DNA of 64,000 bases from Dorea sp. AM10-31 (GCF_003435815.1 NZ_QTUV01000002.1:558001-622000); one strand, 5' to 3'; positions 9,771 to 18,852 are shown, counted from the stretch's first letter. Made by a program: numbers and translations. The notes: a model not told the origin generated them from the letters alone.

Positions 9771-10262
9771 TTATAATCGTACTTTTACAACATCCACATC
9801 CAGATCCCACAGGAATTTGTCCAGATCCTTAAATGATAAAAATACTGTCGCTGTATTCTCCAGCGGATGGATTCCCATGCTTTTGCATTTACTGAGATCT
9901 TTATCAATGAAAAATTCTACTGCGTGATCGGTATCATTCATCAGTCCAAACGGTGTCACACTTCCCTGTTTTACTCCCAGATATTTTTCCAGACGTTCTT
10001 CGGATGCAAAACTTAAATTGCCTGCTCCGAGCTGTCTTCCAAGAGATTTTAAATCTACTTTCTTCTTCTCATCACAGGTAACAAGGAAATGTCTCTTTCC
10101 TTTAGAGTCTCTCAGAAAAAGATTCTTACATAAAGTTCCTTTTTCGGGAAGTCCTAGCCTATCCATATCTTCCATTGTATGCACCGGTTCATGTTCCACA
10201 ACTTCATATTTAATTTTCAATTTATCAAGCGCATCATATACGCGTTTTTTCTGGTCTTCCAT
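9771..10262 (-). CDS. proX: prolyl-tRNA editing deacylase, ProX/YbaK family
   Basis: 163 residues, a single YbaK/ProRS-associated domain. NLFLRDSKGKRHFLV and GSVTPFGLMND are the family signatures; Lys46 in the CKNLF segment is the expected catalytic lysine. The family hydrolyses mischarged aminoacyl-tRNA, typically Ala-tRNA(Pro), in trans. RBS AAAGGGG precedes the ATG. It appears to be a stand-alone gene between the CPBP protease and a Dus gene. Confidence 0.88.
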   Translation of the reverse strand: MEDQKKRVYDALDKLKIKYEVVEHEPVHTMEDMDRLGLPEKGTLCKNLFLRDSKGKRHFLVTCDEKKKVDLKSLGRQLGAGNLSFASEERLEKYLGVKQGSVTPFGLMNDTDHAVEFFIDKDLSKCKSMGIHPLENTATVFLSFKDLDKFLWDLDVDVVKVRL

Positions 10263-10348
10263 ATTAAAAGCCCCTTTCTTCTCTTTGCAATTTCAGACAG
10301 TCTGTCTGTATTTACAAATAAACTTTTTATTTATTATATGGTATTTAT

Positions 10349-11323
10349 TTAACGAAGTAAAGCGAAAATTTCTTGCACTTCTCGCTTATACTCCTCTATT
10401 GTCTGTGTTTTCTTGATTTTTCTTATTTTTTCCAGATGATCTGGATAATACCGCATCAAGTAAGTCCAGATTTCTTTCATTTTAAATAATACATATATTT
10501 CTTTCGGACTTGCTTCTTCATAATGAATGCAGATATCTTCCAGAAATGCTGCCATACGCTCTTTTTCTATCGAAAAGCCACCATAGCTTTGTATTTTCTT
10601 TTCATTTTTTAATTTCTCTGCTTCCAGTTCCATCAAAAGTCCCGGATTAGCAATCATTCCTCGTCCGATCATCCAGCAGTCTGTCTGTGGAAATCTCTGC
10701 TGCATCTCCTGGATATTTTTTACAGTATTCAGTTCTCCGTTATAGCAAAGACTGTGTCTGCTATGTTCTTCAGCATATGCATACCAGGAAAGTCTTACCT
10801 CATGCATATAGTAATCCTTCTGTACTCGCGGATGAATGATCAACTCTTCCAGCGGATACTGATTATATATAGAAAGAATCTGTTCAAATTCTTCTGGTTC
10901 ATCTCTTCCAAGCCTCGTTTTCACAGAGATTTTCACATCTTTTTCATTCGAAAATACGGTATCCAGAAATCGATCCAGCTCTTCCGTCTTTGCAAGGAAT
11001 CCGGAGCCACGGTATTTTGATGCAACCGTCCTTGACGGACAGCCAAAATTCAGATTGATCTCTTCGTATCCATATCGTTTCAGTTTTTCAATCGTCTGTA
11101 CACAGTCATTTCCATTGTTGCTTAAAATCTGTGGAACAACAAAAAGTCCTGCATTATGCGCAGGCAGAATCTCTTCCTGTTCTTTCAAATTCAGCCCGCG
11201 CTTACTATGCGGTACGAAGAAAGGTGTATAATATTTATCCATTTTTCGAAAATACTTATGATACGCGTTCCTGAAAATATAGGTCGTGATCCCCTCCATC
11301 GGGGCAAGGTAATACTTTGCCAT
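10349..11323 (-). CDS. dus: tRNA-dihydrouridine synthase
   Basis: About 324 residues from the second of two adjacent ATGs (11323), six bases after AGGAG. The Dus signature LAPMEGIT opens the FMN barrel, NFGCPSRTVASKYRGSG contains the catalytic cysteine and the conserved GSGFL-like loop, and IGRGMIANP is the phosphate-binding stretch. The enzyme reduces uridine in the tRNA D-loop using NADPH and FMN. The protein is divergent from classic DusB, so the exact subfamily is not assigned. Confidence 0.9.
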   Translation of the reverse strand: MAKYYLAPMEGITTYIFRNAYHKYFRKMDKYYTPFFVPHSKRGLNLKEQEEILPAHNAGLFVVPQILSNNGNDCVQTIEKLKRYGYEEINLNFGCPSRTVASKYRGSGFLAKTEELDRFLDTVFSNEKDVKISVKTRLGRDEPEEFEQILSIYNQYPLEELIIHPRVQKDYYMHEVRLSWYAYAEEHSRHSLCYNGELNTVKNIQEMQQRFPQTDCWMIGRGMIANPGLLMELEAEKLKNEKKIQSYGGFSIEKERMAAFLEDICIHYEEASPKEIYVLFKMKEIWTYLMRYYPDHLEKIRKIKKTQTIEEYKREVQEIFALLR

Positions 11324-11578
11324 CATGTTCTCCTTTTCATCTTTCAACATTCTAGCAAAGCTTTCTCACCACTGCAATGATTTTTATACACTAGCTGTTT
11401 TGAAATAATTTTCCGATTGATCTAAACTTTGATCTGTACTGCTATTATTGTATGGCTCGGTGACTGGCTTGCTTAAATATTACGAACTAATCTCCCTGTT
11501 CTGTTTTTCTTTTCATTTTTTTCATTGTGTGCTATCATATCTGACGGAAATATAACAAAATCTAAAGGAGTATATCAA

Positions 11579-12607
11579 ATGGAGTTTTTAAAGAAAAATG
11601 TGAAAGGGATCTTATTATGCCTCTGCATCGCTATTCCCTGCTGGATACTGGGACAACATTTTCCAATTATCGGCGGACCGGTATTCGGTATTCTTGCCGG
11701 CATGATCCTGACATTATTTATCAAAGACAAATCCGCTTTCCAAAGCGGGGTTACTTTTGTATCAAAGAAAGTATTACAGTATGCTGTCATCCTTCTTGGG
11801 TTCGGGCTGAACCTGACTGTTATTCTGGAAACCGGGAAGCAATCACTTCCGATCATTGTAACCACAATCGCAACTTCTCTGATTCTTGCCTATGTATTGC
11901 ATAAAATCATGCATATTCCAGGCAACATCTCTACTCTGGTTGGCGTCGGATCCTCCATCTGTGGTGGTTCTGCAATTGCAGCTACAGCACCGGTCATTGA
12001 TGCAGATGATGACGAAGTCGCACAGGCAATCTCTGTAATCTTCTTTTTCAATATGATTGCAGCTTTACTGTTTCCAACGCTGGGCGGAATTCTTGGCTTT
12101 TCCACAACAAGCGGCGAATCATTTGGAATCTTTGCCGGAACGGCTGTCAACGACACCTCTTCTGTAACAGCAACGGCATCTACATGGGATTCTCTGTACC
12201 ACCTGGGTTCTGCGACACTGGATAAAGCCGTTACCGTTAAACTAACACGTACACTTGCGATCATTCCGATCACTCTGGCACTTGCATTCATCCGCACACG
12301 AAGTCAGAAAGCTGAAGGCAAAAAAGTAGAGCTGAAAAAAATCTTTCCAATGTTCATTCTTTATTTTGTACTTGCTTCTGTCATTACAACAATTGCGACT
12401 TCCTGCGGTATCTCCGCAGATGTATTCACTCCACTGAAAACACTGAGTAAATTCTTTATCGTTCTAGCCATGAGCGCAGTCGGTCTGAATACAAATATTA
12501 TCAAGCTCATCAAAACCGGTGGAAAACCACTTCTGCTCGGTTTCTGCTGCTGGGTTGGAATTGCTCTTGCAAGTCTTGGCATGCAGCATATACTTGGAAT
12601 CTGGTAG
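11579..12607 (+). CDS. YeiH-family putative sulfate exporter (UPF0324)
   Basis: 342 residues from the ATG at 11579, with AAAGGAG eight bases upstream. Around ten hydrophobic segments span the whole protein. [19 protein letters not shown] and the GFGLN and AVGLNTNI elements are hallmarks of the YeiH family. Members are inner-membrane proteins annotated as sulfate exporters on limited evidence; the gene next door offers no LysR regulator as often seen elsewhere. Single-gene plus-strand unit, bracketed by minus-strand genes. The 228 bases upstream hold no other gene that I can see. Confidence 0.85.
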   Translation: MEFLKKNVKGILLCLCIAIPCWILGQHFPIIGGPVFGILAGMILTLFIKDKSAFQSGVTFVSKKVLQYAVILLGFGLNLTVILETGKQSLPIIVTTIATSLILAYVLHKIMHIPGNISTLVGVGSSICGGSAIAATAPVIDADDDEVAQAISVIFFFNMIAALLFPTLGGILGFSTTSGESFGIFAGTAVNDTSSVTATASTWDSLYHLGSATLDKAVTVKLTRTLAIIPITLALAFIRTRSQKAEGKKVELKKIFPMFILYFVLASVITTIATSCGISADVFTPLKTLSKFFIVLAMSAVGLNTNIIKLIKTGGKPLLLGFCCWVGIALASLGMQHILGIW

Positions 12608-12616
12608 GATATCTCT

Positions 12617-12717
12617 GCTGTAATAACAAAGTTATTACAGCAAAACGGCAGTTTATGGAATCAGATCTTTGAAAACATCTCAATTATATCTATCCACGAA
12701 CTGCCGTTTTATTTTTT
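12617..12717 (+). terminator. hairpin pair and intrinsic terminator after the YeiH gene
   Basis: Two structures follow the stop. A perfect 11-bp hairpin sits at 12617-12641 with a 3-base loop. Then arms at 12642-12657 and 12694-12710 form an AACGGCAGTT-type stem around a 37-base loop, followed by ATTTTTT. The second is the likely plus-strand terminator. Its mirror ends in TTTTG on the minus strand and may also stop trpS transcripts. Confidence 0.75.
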
Positions 12718-12781
12718 ACTATTATTATAATTATCACAATCTCTGGCAGAAACTATCTCTGGCAGATTCCTTGAATATCAA

Positions 12782-13843
12782 TTATTTTAACAAATCTGCA
12801 TCGTCAAAGTAATTGATATGCATTGCATCTTTCACATCATGCAGTGTCTGGGCTGCTTTTGCACGGGCAACTTCTGTTCCGGCTTTCAGAATATCATAAA
12901 CATCTGTCTTTCTGCTTTCCCAGTCTTTTCTTCTTGCACGGATTGGCTCCAGTTCTGCCTGCATAACATTATTCAGGAATTTCTTAACTTTCACATCACC
13001 AAGACCACCACGCTGATAATGTGCCTTTAATTCATCCAGATTTGCATAATCCGGTAAAAATTCTGCGAAATACTCATCCTTACAGAATGCATCCAGATAA
13101 ATAAATACCGGATTGCCTTCTACCTGTCCCGGATCTTCCACACGCAGATGATTCGGATCTGTAAACATGGACATAACTTTCTTCTTAATGTCTTCCGGCT
13201 CATCAGACAGATAAATGCAGTTTCCAAGAGACTTGCTCATCTTCGCTTTACCATCAATACCCGGCAAACGCAGACATGCTTTATTAGACGGAAGAATGAT
13301 CTCAGGCTCTGTAAGTGTCTCGCCATATACACTGTTGAACTTGTGTACGATTTCCTTGCACTGTTCTAACATCGGAAGCTGGTCTTCTCCAACCGGAACG
13401 GCTGTTGCACGGAAAGCGGTAATATCTGCCGCCTGACTGATCGGATAGCAAAAAAATCCAACCGGAATACTTGCTTCAAAATTACGTTGCTGGATCTCAG
13501 CTTTTACTGTAGGGTTTCTCTGTACACGGGATACAGTAACAAGATTCATATAATAAAATGTAAATTCTGTCAGTTCCGGAACCATAGACTGAATGAAAAT
13601 ATTCGCTTTCTCCGGATCGATTCCGCAAGCAAGATAATCCAGCGCTACATTCATAATATTCTGGCGTACCTTCTCCGGATGCTCTGCATTATCTGTCAGT
13701 GCCTGTGCATCCGCGATCATAATATAAATCTCGTCAAACTTACCGGAATTCTGCAGTTTTACACGCTCTTTCAGGGATCCTACATAATGTCCTACGTGAA
13801 GCCGACCGGTCGGACGGTCACCTGTTAAAATAATTTTGCTCAT
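12782..13843 (-). CDS. trpS: tryptophanyl-tRNA synthetase
   Basis: 353 residues, a class I synthetase. The HIGH-type motif is HVGHYVG at residues 16-22 and the KMSKS loop reads KAKMSKSLGN. The DRPTGRLH opening and the long C-terminal helical part fit the TrpRS family. The start has AAGGAG upstream. There is no room for a T-box leader: the upstream gene ends only about 130 bases away and I find no NGGUGG-type antiterminator element. Confidence 0.95.
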   Translation of the reverse strand: MSKIILTGDRPTGRLHVGHYVGSLKERVKLQNSGKFDEIYIMIADAQALTDNAEHPEKVRQNIMNVALDYLACGIDPEKANIFIQSMVPELTEFTFYYMNLVTVSRVQRNPTVKAEIQQRNFEASIPVGFFCYPISQAADITAFRATAVPVGEDQLPMLEQCKEIVHKFNSVYGETLTEPEIILPSNKACLRLPGIDGKAKMSKSLGNCIYLSDEPEDIKKKVMSMFTDPNHLRVEDPGQVEGNPVFIYLDAFCKDEYFAEFLPDYANLDELKAHYQRGGLGDVKVKKFLNNVMQAELEPIRARRKDWESRKTDVYDILKAGTEVARAKAAQTLHDVKDAMHINYFDDADLLK

Positions 13844-13952
13844 TCTTGTTCTCCTTACGCTATATCATTCACACATTTCCATACGGAAAGTGTATTTTTC
13901 TTAACCCTTTTATTATAAAGCGCGAACGACAGACCGTCAACAATACAGGCAA

Positions 13953-13991
13953 CAAAAAAAGAAAAAGGCACTTACGCAGCGCCTCTTCCTT
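13953..13991 (-). terminator. intrinsic terminator after the J-protein gene
   Basis: Arms 13959-13969 and 13981-13991 pair on the minus strand with two G-U pairs and are followed by a T-rich run (CTTTTTTTG). The upstream arm overlaps the final codons of the J-protein gene. Confidence 0.6.
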
Positions 13992-15003
13992 TTTTTTCAC
14001 AGGCTTCTTCAAAAGCCTTTAATTTTCTCTTTGCATCTTCGCTCAGATTTTTCGGTACCTGGATTCGAACAGTTATATATTGATCTCCCCGTATATTTTT
14101 ATCTTTCATAGATACGATTCCTTTGCCACGAAGTCTGATCTTCGTTCCAGACTGTGTACCCGGTGCGATTTTACACATAACCTTACCGGTCAGCGTCTGC
14201 ACGATTGTTTCTCCTCCCAGCACAGCTGTTGTAAATGGAATCTGAACAGTACTGTATACGTCTTTTCCTTTACGTTCATATCCCGGTTTCATGCTGACAG
14301 TCACTTTCAAGAACAGATCACCGTCTTTTCCACCGCCATATCCCGGACTGCCTTTGCCACGGAGCCGGATGCTCTGTCCGGTATCAATTCCGGCAGGTAT
14401 CTTCACTTTCAGAGACTTCCGTTCTCCGCTTCCATCTGTCACATGGATCAGCTTTTCACATCCGAAAGCCGCATCATCAAAGGAAACTGTAATATCCGCT
14501 TCCACATCTGCACCATCCTGTTGAAAACTCCTTCCATAATTTCTGTAGGAATTTCCTCCCTGGTTTCCTGTTTGTCTGCCGAAACCTCCAAATGAACTGT
14601 GTGCGCCGCCGAAACCATGAAACGCACCACCGAACATCTGCTTTAGAAAATCATCCATATCTCCATTTCCTTCGAAATGATATTCATGAAATGTACCATC
14701 CGGTCCTGCATAACGGTAAGTGCCGCCACCAGATGCACTACCATTTCCATAAGCACCGTCAGCTCCCATAGATCCGTCAAATGCTGCATGTCCATACTGG
14801 TCATACATTTTTCTTTTTTCTTTATCACTTAATATATTATATGCTTCGGTAGCTTCCTTAAATTTCTCCGCTGCCTGCTCATTTCCTGCATTCGTATCCG
14901 GGTGGTACTTTTTCGCCAGTTTACGGTAAGCTTTTTTTATTGTTCCAGTATCTGCGTTACGCGCAACTCCAAGAACATCGTAATAATCTCTTTTCGCCGC
15001 CAT
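13972..15003 (-). CDS. class II DnaJ-like (Hsp40) co-chaperone without zinc finger
   Basis: 343 residues. The J domain occupies residues 1-70 with the HPD tripeptide in KKYHPDTN. A Gly/Phe-rich region (about 80-150) is followed directly by the two C-terminal substrate-binding beta domains ([32 protein letters not shown]). The four CxxCxGxG repeats of classic DnaJ are absent, so this is a CbpA/DnaJB1-type protein. It stimulates DnaK ATPase and delivers clients. It lies downstream of hsp20 on the same strand but is separated from it by a hairpin. Not the dnaK-operon dnaJ. Confidence 0.9.
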   Translation of the reverse strand: MAAKRDYYDVLGVARNADTGTIKKAYRKLAKKYHPDTNAGNEQAAEKFKEATEAYNILSDKEKRKMYDQYGHAAFDGSMGADGAYGNGSASGGGTYRYAGPDGTFHEYHFEGNGDMDDFLKQMFGGAFHGFGGAHSSFGGFGRQTGNQGGNSYRNYGRSFQQDGADVEADITVSFDDAAFGCEKLIHVTDGSGERKSLKVKIPAGIDTGQSIRLRGKGSPGYGGGKDGDLFLKVTVSMKPGYERKGKDVYSTVQIPFTTAVLGGETIVQTLTGKVMCKIAPGTQSGTKIRLRGKGIVSMKDKNIRGDQYITVRIQVPKNLSEDAKRKLKAFEEACEKKGRGAA

Positions 15004-15101
15004 AAAATCCCTCCCGTTTTTCTTTATTGCTGTTATTTACACCCCACACAGAGTGTATTGTAATCTTGTTTTAACATTTTATGAAAACCATCTATATGAA
15101 G

Positions 15102-15133
15102 ATTACCCCGCGGGATCATGCCCGCGAGGTAAT
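15102..15133 (-). terminator. GC-rich hairpin after hsp20
   Basis: Arms 15102-15114 and 15121-15133 pair with one G-U on the minus strand, giving a very stable 13-bp stem. The following T-run is poor (ATCTTCATA), so it may be an attenuator or RNA-stability element rather than a complete stop between hsp20 and the J-protein gene. Confidence 0.55.
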
Positions 15134-15159
15134 ACGAATTTTACATTGCAGCTCTGTTG

Positions 15160-15612
15160 TTATCCCTCAATGCTGATATAATGTTTTTTCTCTTCTGCCG
15201 GTTTTGCTTCCTCTTTTGGAACGCTGAAGGAAAGAATACCATTCTCATATTTCGGATGGATATCTTCTTCCGTTACATGTTTACCTACATAAAAGCTTCT
15301 GCTCATGCTTCCTGCATAACGTTCTTTTCTGATGTAAGTTCCATCCTTCTTCTCTTCATCCTTATCCAGTCCTTTAGCTGCGCTGACTGTTAAAACTCCT
15401 TCTTTCAGTTCCATCTGGATCTCATCTTTCTTAAATCCAGGAAGATCAATATCTACTTCATAACCCTCTTTGGTATCTTTTACATCTGTCTTCATTAAGT
15501 TCTTTGCATGTTTACCATAGAGTTCTTTCTCTACATCCGGGAATTTCGGGAATGTAAAATCATTCATAAAATCATCAAATAAGTTTTCTCCAAAAATACT
15601 AGGCATCATCAT
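15160..15612 (-). CDS. hsp20: small heat shock protein, Hsp20/alpha-crystallin family
   Basis: 150 residues. A short N-terminal arm (MMMPSIFGENLFDDF) precedes an alpha-crystallin domain (about residues 40-140) with KEGYEVDIDLPGFKKDEI and the dimer loop KERYAGSMSRSFYVG, then the C-terminal strand ENGILSFSVPK. The family forms oligomers that hold unfolding proteins for DnaK. Three ATGs are tandem at the start; AAGGAG lies ten bases before the first. A CIRCE element overlapping the promoter indicates HrcA control. The 5' leader is about 150 nt. Confidence 0.95.
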   Translation of the reverse strand: MMMPSIFGENLFDDFMNDFTFPKFPDVEKELYGKHAKNLMKTDVKDTKEGYEVDIDLPGFKKDEIQMELKEGVLTVSAAKGLDKDEEKKDGTYIRKERYAGSMSRSFYVGKHVTEEDIHPKYENGILSFSVPKEEAKPAEEKKHYISIEG

Positions 15613-15765
15613 AAGTCATATCTCCTTCCAATACTTTATAAATATTATTAAGCACATATGAAATATTCGTCTGGAATATCTGATGTGTTGTTATCTGGAA
15701 CATCCAGGATTCCGGATTTCTAAGAAGTTCTTTCTTTTTTACCCCTCTTCCTTTGTTCTAGTTGT

Positions 15766-15794
15766 ACTATAACATTTACTATTAGCACTGTCAA
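15766..15794 (-). promoter_or_regulatory. promoter of hsp20
   Basis: Minus-strand TTGACA (15789-15794) and TATAGT (15766-15771) with 17-base spacing. The -35 hexamer lies inside the CIRCE element, so HrcA binding would block RNA polymerase. Confidence 0.85.
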
Positions 15795-15808
15795 GAGGTG
15801 AGTGCTAA
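15782..15808. promoter_or_regulatory. CIRCE operator (HrcA binding site)
   Basis: TTAGCACTG - 9 bases - GAGTGCTAA. This matches the CIRCE consensus TTAGCACTC-N9-GAGTGCTAA at 17 of 18 arm positions. It overlaps the -35 box of hsp20. Confidence 0.93.
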
Positions 15809-15944
15809 TTATTTTGTGAAGATTTTGTGAACACTACAAGCCATGCAAAATGGTAAAAATAACGCTCTGCAAGTTGGTGTGCTCCCCGTCAAGAGGACAA
15901 TAATAAATTTTTGTATCGTCAGCCATGTTATGGCTGGCGATATT

Positions 15945-16292
15945 TTATGCTGCTTTTGTATATTGCTCATGATATTTCATTGGTGTCATTACATGCAGTT
16001 TCCTTTGAAGTCGTTGGTTGTTGTAGTAATCTATGTAATTAGCTATCGCAGTAATCAAAGAGCTTCTGTCATTAAAACGCTGTTTATAATACGTTTTAGA
16101 ATTCCCCAAAACCCTTCCATTGGTCCATTGTCAATACAGTGGGCAACTCTAGACATACTCTGCTTCATATGATGTTTTTTTAATCTAGTATAAAACTGTG
16201 CGCTTGTATATTGAAAGCCTCGATCAGAATGAACTAATGGGTGTGCATCTGGCTCCTGACGAACAGCCTCATCAAACGTGTCCATAACTAAT
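15945..16292 (-). pseudogene. remnant of an IS3-family (IS150-like) transposase, orfB C-terminal half
   Basis: Minus-strand translation gives NPLVMDTFDEAVRQEPDA, HSDRGFQYTS and SMSRVAHCIDNGPMEGFWGI, covering the second catalytic Asp and the DNGPxE glutamate region of the DDE integrase. After GILK the frame shifts, and the C-terminal tail (ITAIANYIDYYNNQRLQRKL, then MTPMKYHEQY and a stop at 15945) continues in another frame. The N-terminal half, including the first Asp, is missing: homology breaks off near 16292. It cannot encode an active transposase. Confidence 0.88.
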
Positions 16293-16510
16293 GGATTACA
16301 ACTGCTGATACTACCGGAGCCGATGTTGTAAAAAATGCTTTGGATCAAGCCAATCATTTTGAAGGATCTGCTGAAGAAGCCCAAGTTGCCATGTTCCTGA
16401 AACAATTAGGAATCAAATATAGCAAACTCACCAAAGATGAATTTGTCATGGTCTTTCCGATGAATAGCTGGGCTGGCTTTTCATTGAAATTTCTTATGCT
16501 TTTTCGTTGA
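16290..16510 (+). pseudogene. unidentified gene fragment joined to the broken transposase
   Basis: From the point where transposase similarity stops, the plus strand stays open for about 70 codons to a TGA at 16508-16510. It reads TADTTGADVVKNAL, then FEGSAEEAQVAMFLKQLGIK and DEFVMVFPMNSWAGF. It has no start codon or RBS at the junction. Codon use and the amphipathic sequence look like real coding DNA, but I do not recognise the family. It may be the tail of a gene interrupted when the insertion sequence decayed. Confidence 0.4.
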
Positions 16511-16566
16511 CATTTAATACTGTTCAATGTATCATATAATCAAGAAATGGGTTTGTTACCGTACAG

Positions 16567-17094
16567 CTATTGCTCAAGCGGGGTGCTCGTTTCTTTTTTT
16601 ATGTTCACCATGTCATACAGATATAAATTTCCGTCTGCAGCATGTCGTATCAACATTTCTATCCTGAATATATTAAACCGTTCAAGATCTCCAGTATCAT
16701 TGTTATATACTGGAAGTGCAAACCTTGTCGTAAATCTATACCAGCCAAACTTTGCATCAACGTTATGCTTTCCTTTAAAGTTTTCCTGCCATCGTTTATT
16801 CGTAGCACATTGAAGAAGCATAGGAATTCCCTGGGTAGCATTAGCCTTTGCTTTCGCATTCGCTCCATATAATCTTTTGGTATCTCCAGATCCTTTTAAT
16901 TCTCCTGGAAAATCTGAACCAATATAGACTTGATCCGAGGTTTCGACTACTTCATAGCAATCTCCTATGTATTCTTTTAAATACTGCTCAACTTCTTCCC
17001 AATTGATATTCCTCTTTCCTTTAAAACGAATATCACTGATTACAACAATTTTCTTTCCATCCAAATCTGATATTACGCTTATTTTCTTATCCAC
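16567..17094 (-). CDS. unrecognised 175-aa protein, candidate effector of a regulator/effector pair
   Basis: The start is a GTG at 17094 with AGGAGG seven bases upstream. Features include KIVVISDIRFKGKRNINWEE, the stretch YGANAKAKANATQGIPMLL, a KH-x-DAKFGWYRFTTRFALP segment, IRHAADGNLYLYDMV, and the end NIKKETSTPLEQ. There is no signal peptide or membrane segment. The GWYR plus YLYDMVNIKKE pattern reminds me of phage-associated RelE/barnase-like nuclease domains, but this is a weak impression and not an assignment. The gene follows a 65-aa HTH gene, and a copy of that gene's palindromic operator lies just upstream, so the pair resembles an autoregulated toxin-antitoxin or defence module. Confidence 0.6.
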   Translation of the reverse strand: MDKKISVISDLDGKKIVVISDIRFKGKRNINWEEVEQYLKEYIGDCYEVVETSDQVYIGSDFPGELKGSGDTKRLYGANAKAKANATQGIPMLLQCATNKRWQENFKGKHNVDAKFGWYRFTTRFALPVYNNDTGDLERFNIFRIEMLIRHAADGNLYLYDMVNIKKETSTPLEQ

Positions 17095-17117
17095 TAAATA
17101 TCCTCCTTTCCATCCTG

Positions 17118-17128
17118 ACGCATTGCGT
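17118..17128. promoter_or_regulatory. second copy of the palindromic operator, before the 175-aa gene
   Basis: ACGCATTGCGT, an 11-bp palindrome identical to the core of the site at 17441-17459, with one further matching base pair on one side. It lies 24 bases upstream of the GTG start of the 175-aa gene, in the 129-base gap after the HTH gene. Confidence 0.6.
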
Positions 17129-17223
17129 TATGTTTATGGTAAAAAAATATACATAAACTACTATAATGCCTGATAACCCTTCCTTGAACTAATTCTTGGA
17201 CTAGAAATCATCAGTACCACTTT

Positions 17224-17421
17224 TTAATTATCTTCACTATTGATTCGACGCTCTATCTCTGCTCTATACTTTAATAAACGTAACAGATAATCCGGAAGTT
17301 CTCTTTTCTCTGCTTCCCAATCTTGAACGGTACGATACGGAATACCATAGTAGTCACTAAATTCACGTCTGTTCATTCCCATTTTTTCTCTTAATTTTTT
17401 TACTTCTTTTCCTCTACTCAT
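17224..17421 (-). CDS. small XRE-like helix-turn-helix protein
   Basis: 65 residues. KKLREKMGMNRREFSDYYGI and PYRTVQDWEAEKRELPDYL form a compact HTH of the kind used by antitoxins and phage-type repressors, with a short charged tail and no second domain. The ATG at 17421 has AGGTGGGAG upstream. A 19-bp palindrome 20 bases before the start is probably its own operator. The downstream gene is the unknown 175-aa protein, which carries the same palindrome core at its front. Confidence 0.8.
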   Translation of the reverse strand: MSRGKEVKKLREKMGMNRREFSDYYGIPYRTVQDWEAEKRELPDYLLRLLKYRAEIERRINSEDN

Positions 17422-17440
17422 GATAAAACTCTCCCACCTA

Positions 17441-17459
17441 AATAACGCATTGCGTTATT
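17441..17459. promoter_or_regulatory. perfect 19-bp palindrome, likely operator of the HTH gene
   Basis: AATAACGCATTGCGTTATT reads the same on both strands around a central base. It lies immediately upstream of the HTH gene, where a repressor site is expected. The core recurs at 17118-17128. Confidence 0.75.
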
Positions 17460-17733
17460 TGATAGTACCCGATATATGCTATGTTGTCAATTCGCTATAT
17501 TCTCACCTCTCACCATATTTTCGCCCATATATTTTTATAAAACCGATGCAACGGAAAGCCTGTAAAGCAGCCACTTTCGAGATACACAAGACAGGACAAA
17601 AATCGACTTCCATTATCAAGAGTGAGTGCAATTTTTTGAAATTTTTTCAGATGTAACTATCAAAGAAAAGTGTTATATTATAATTACTTAATATAAATTC
17701 CACTTTGATAATCCATAATGAGGAGGAAAATCT

Positions 17734-18762
17734 ATGAAACAAGTTACATTAGGAAAAACAGGTATTACTGTTCCACAGAATGCGTTCGGTGCTTTACCAA
17801 TCCAGCGCGTCTGTCAGGACTATGCTGTGAAATTGCTGCGCAGAGCCTATGAGGGTGGCATGCGTTTCTTCGACACGGCAAGAGCCTACAGCGACAGTGA
17901 GATCAAGGTTGGGGAAGCCTTTAATGGTATGCGAGCCAAGGTATACATCGCCACTAAAACAGCCTCCAAGACACCGGACGATTTCTGGAAAGAGCTGGAA
18001 ACTTCCTTAAAAAATCTCCGTACAGACTATATTGACATTTATCAGCTCCATTGTGTACCACAGTGTTACCGTCCAGGAGATGGCACTGGAATGTATGAAT
18101 GCCTACAAAAAGCAAAAGAAGAAGGTACGATCCGCCATATCGGAATTACTGCACATAAGCTGGGTGTAGCAGAAGAAATCGTCGAAAGCGGTCTGTACGA
18201 GACTTTGCAGTATCCGTTCAGTTATCTTTCTTCTAAAAGGGAAATCGCACTGGTGAACGCCTGTAAAGAAAAAAATATGGGATTTATCGCTATGAAGGGA
18301 CTTGCCGGCGGTCTGATCAACCGCTCCGAAGTAGCCATGGCTTATATGAGGCAATACGATAATGCGCTTCCAATCTGGGGAATCCAGAAAGAGGACGAAC
18401 TGGAAGAATGGCTCAGCTACATGGAGCAGACGCCATCCATGACACCGGATCTGGCCGCTTACATTGAAAAAGAGCAGAAAGTATTGACCGGAGAATTCTG
18501 CCGCGGCTGTGGATATTGTATGCCATGTCCTGCCGGTATCCAGATCAACAATTGCGCCAGAATGTCTTTGATGCTCCGCCGTGCGCCATCCGAAGCCTGG
18601 CTGACACCGGAAATGCAGGAAGAGATGCGCAAAATTGAAAACTGCCTGAACTGCGGACAGTGCAGGAAGAAATGTCCGTATGAATTAAACACACCGGAGC
18701 TTCTGAAAAAGAATTATGAAGATTACAAAAAAGTACTTGCCGGAGAAGTAAAAGTACAGTAA
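17734..18762 (+). CDS. aldo/keto reductase with C-terminal iron-sulfur domain
   Basis: 342 residues. The AKR barrel carries the catalytic tetrad Asp47, Tyr52, Lys75 and His106 (FDTARAY, TKTASK, DIYQLH). Residues 253-342 hold a ferredoxin-like tail: Cys256, 259, 262 and 265 (CRGCGYCMPC), Cys274, and Cys304, 307, 310 and 314 (CLNCGQCRKKC), enough for two clusters. Such AKR-ferredoxin fusions are common in anaerobes, where electrons probably come from ferredoxin-like carriers. GAGGAGG precedes the ATG. The substrate is unknown. The 270 bases upstream contain no gene. Confidence 0.93.
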   Translation: MKQVTLGKTGITVPQNAFGALPIQRVCQDYAVKLLRRAYEGGMRFFDTARAYSDSEIKVGEAFNGMRAKVYIATKTASKTPDDFWKELETSLKNLRTDYIDIYQLHCVPQCYRPGDGTGMYECLQKAKEEGTIRHIGITAHKLGVAEEIVESGLYETLQYPFSYLSSKREIALVNACKEKNMGFIAMKGLAGGLINRSEVAMAYMRQYDNALPIWGIQKEDELEEWLSYMEQTPSMTPDLAAYIEKEQKVLTGEFCRGCGYCMPCPAGIQINNCARMSLMLRRAPSEAWLTPEMQEEMRKIENCLNCGQCRKKCPYELNTPELLKKNYEDYKKVLAGEVKVQ

Positions 18763-18814
18763 CCAGCCTCTCCACGCACAAAATCAACAAGTCGTGGTTC
18801 TCCCACCAAAACAG

Positions 18815-18852
18815 GACTGGTCACACTTAGAATGATGTGATCAGTCATTTTT
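18815..18852 (+). terminator. intrinsic terminator after the aldo/keto reductase gene
   Basis: Arms 18815-18825 and 18836-18846 pair over 11 bp with one G-U, followed by ATTTTT. It overlaps the 3' end of the convergent exonuclease gene. Confidence 0.8.

Noticed and set aside
13844..13971. Possible T-box before trpS
   Set aside because: The gap is only 128 bases, and I find neither specifier loop nor NGGUGG-type bulge.
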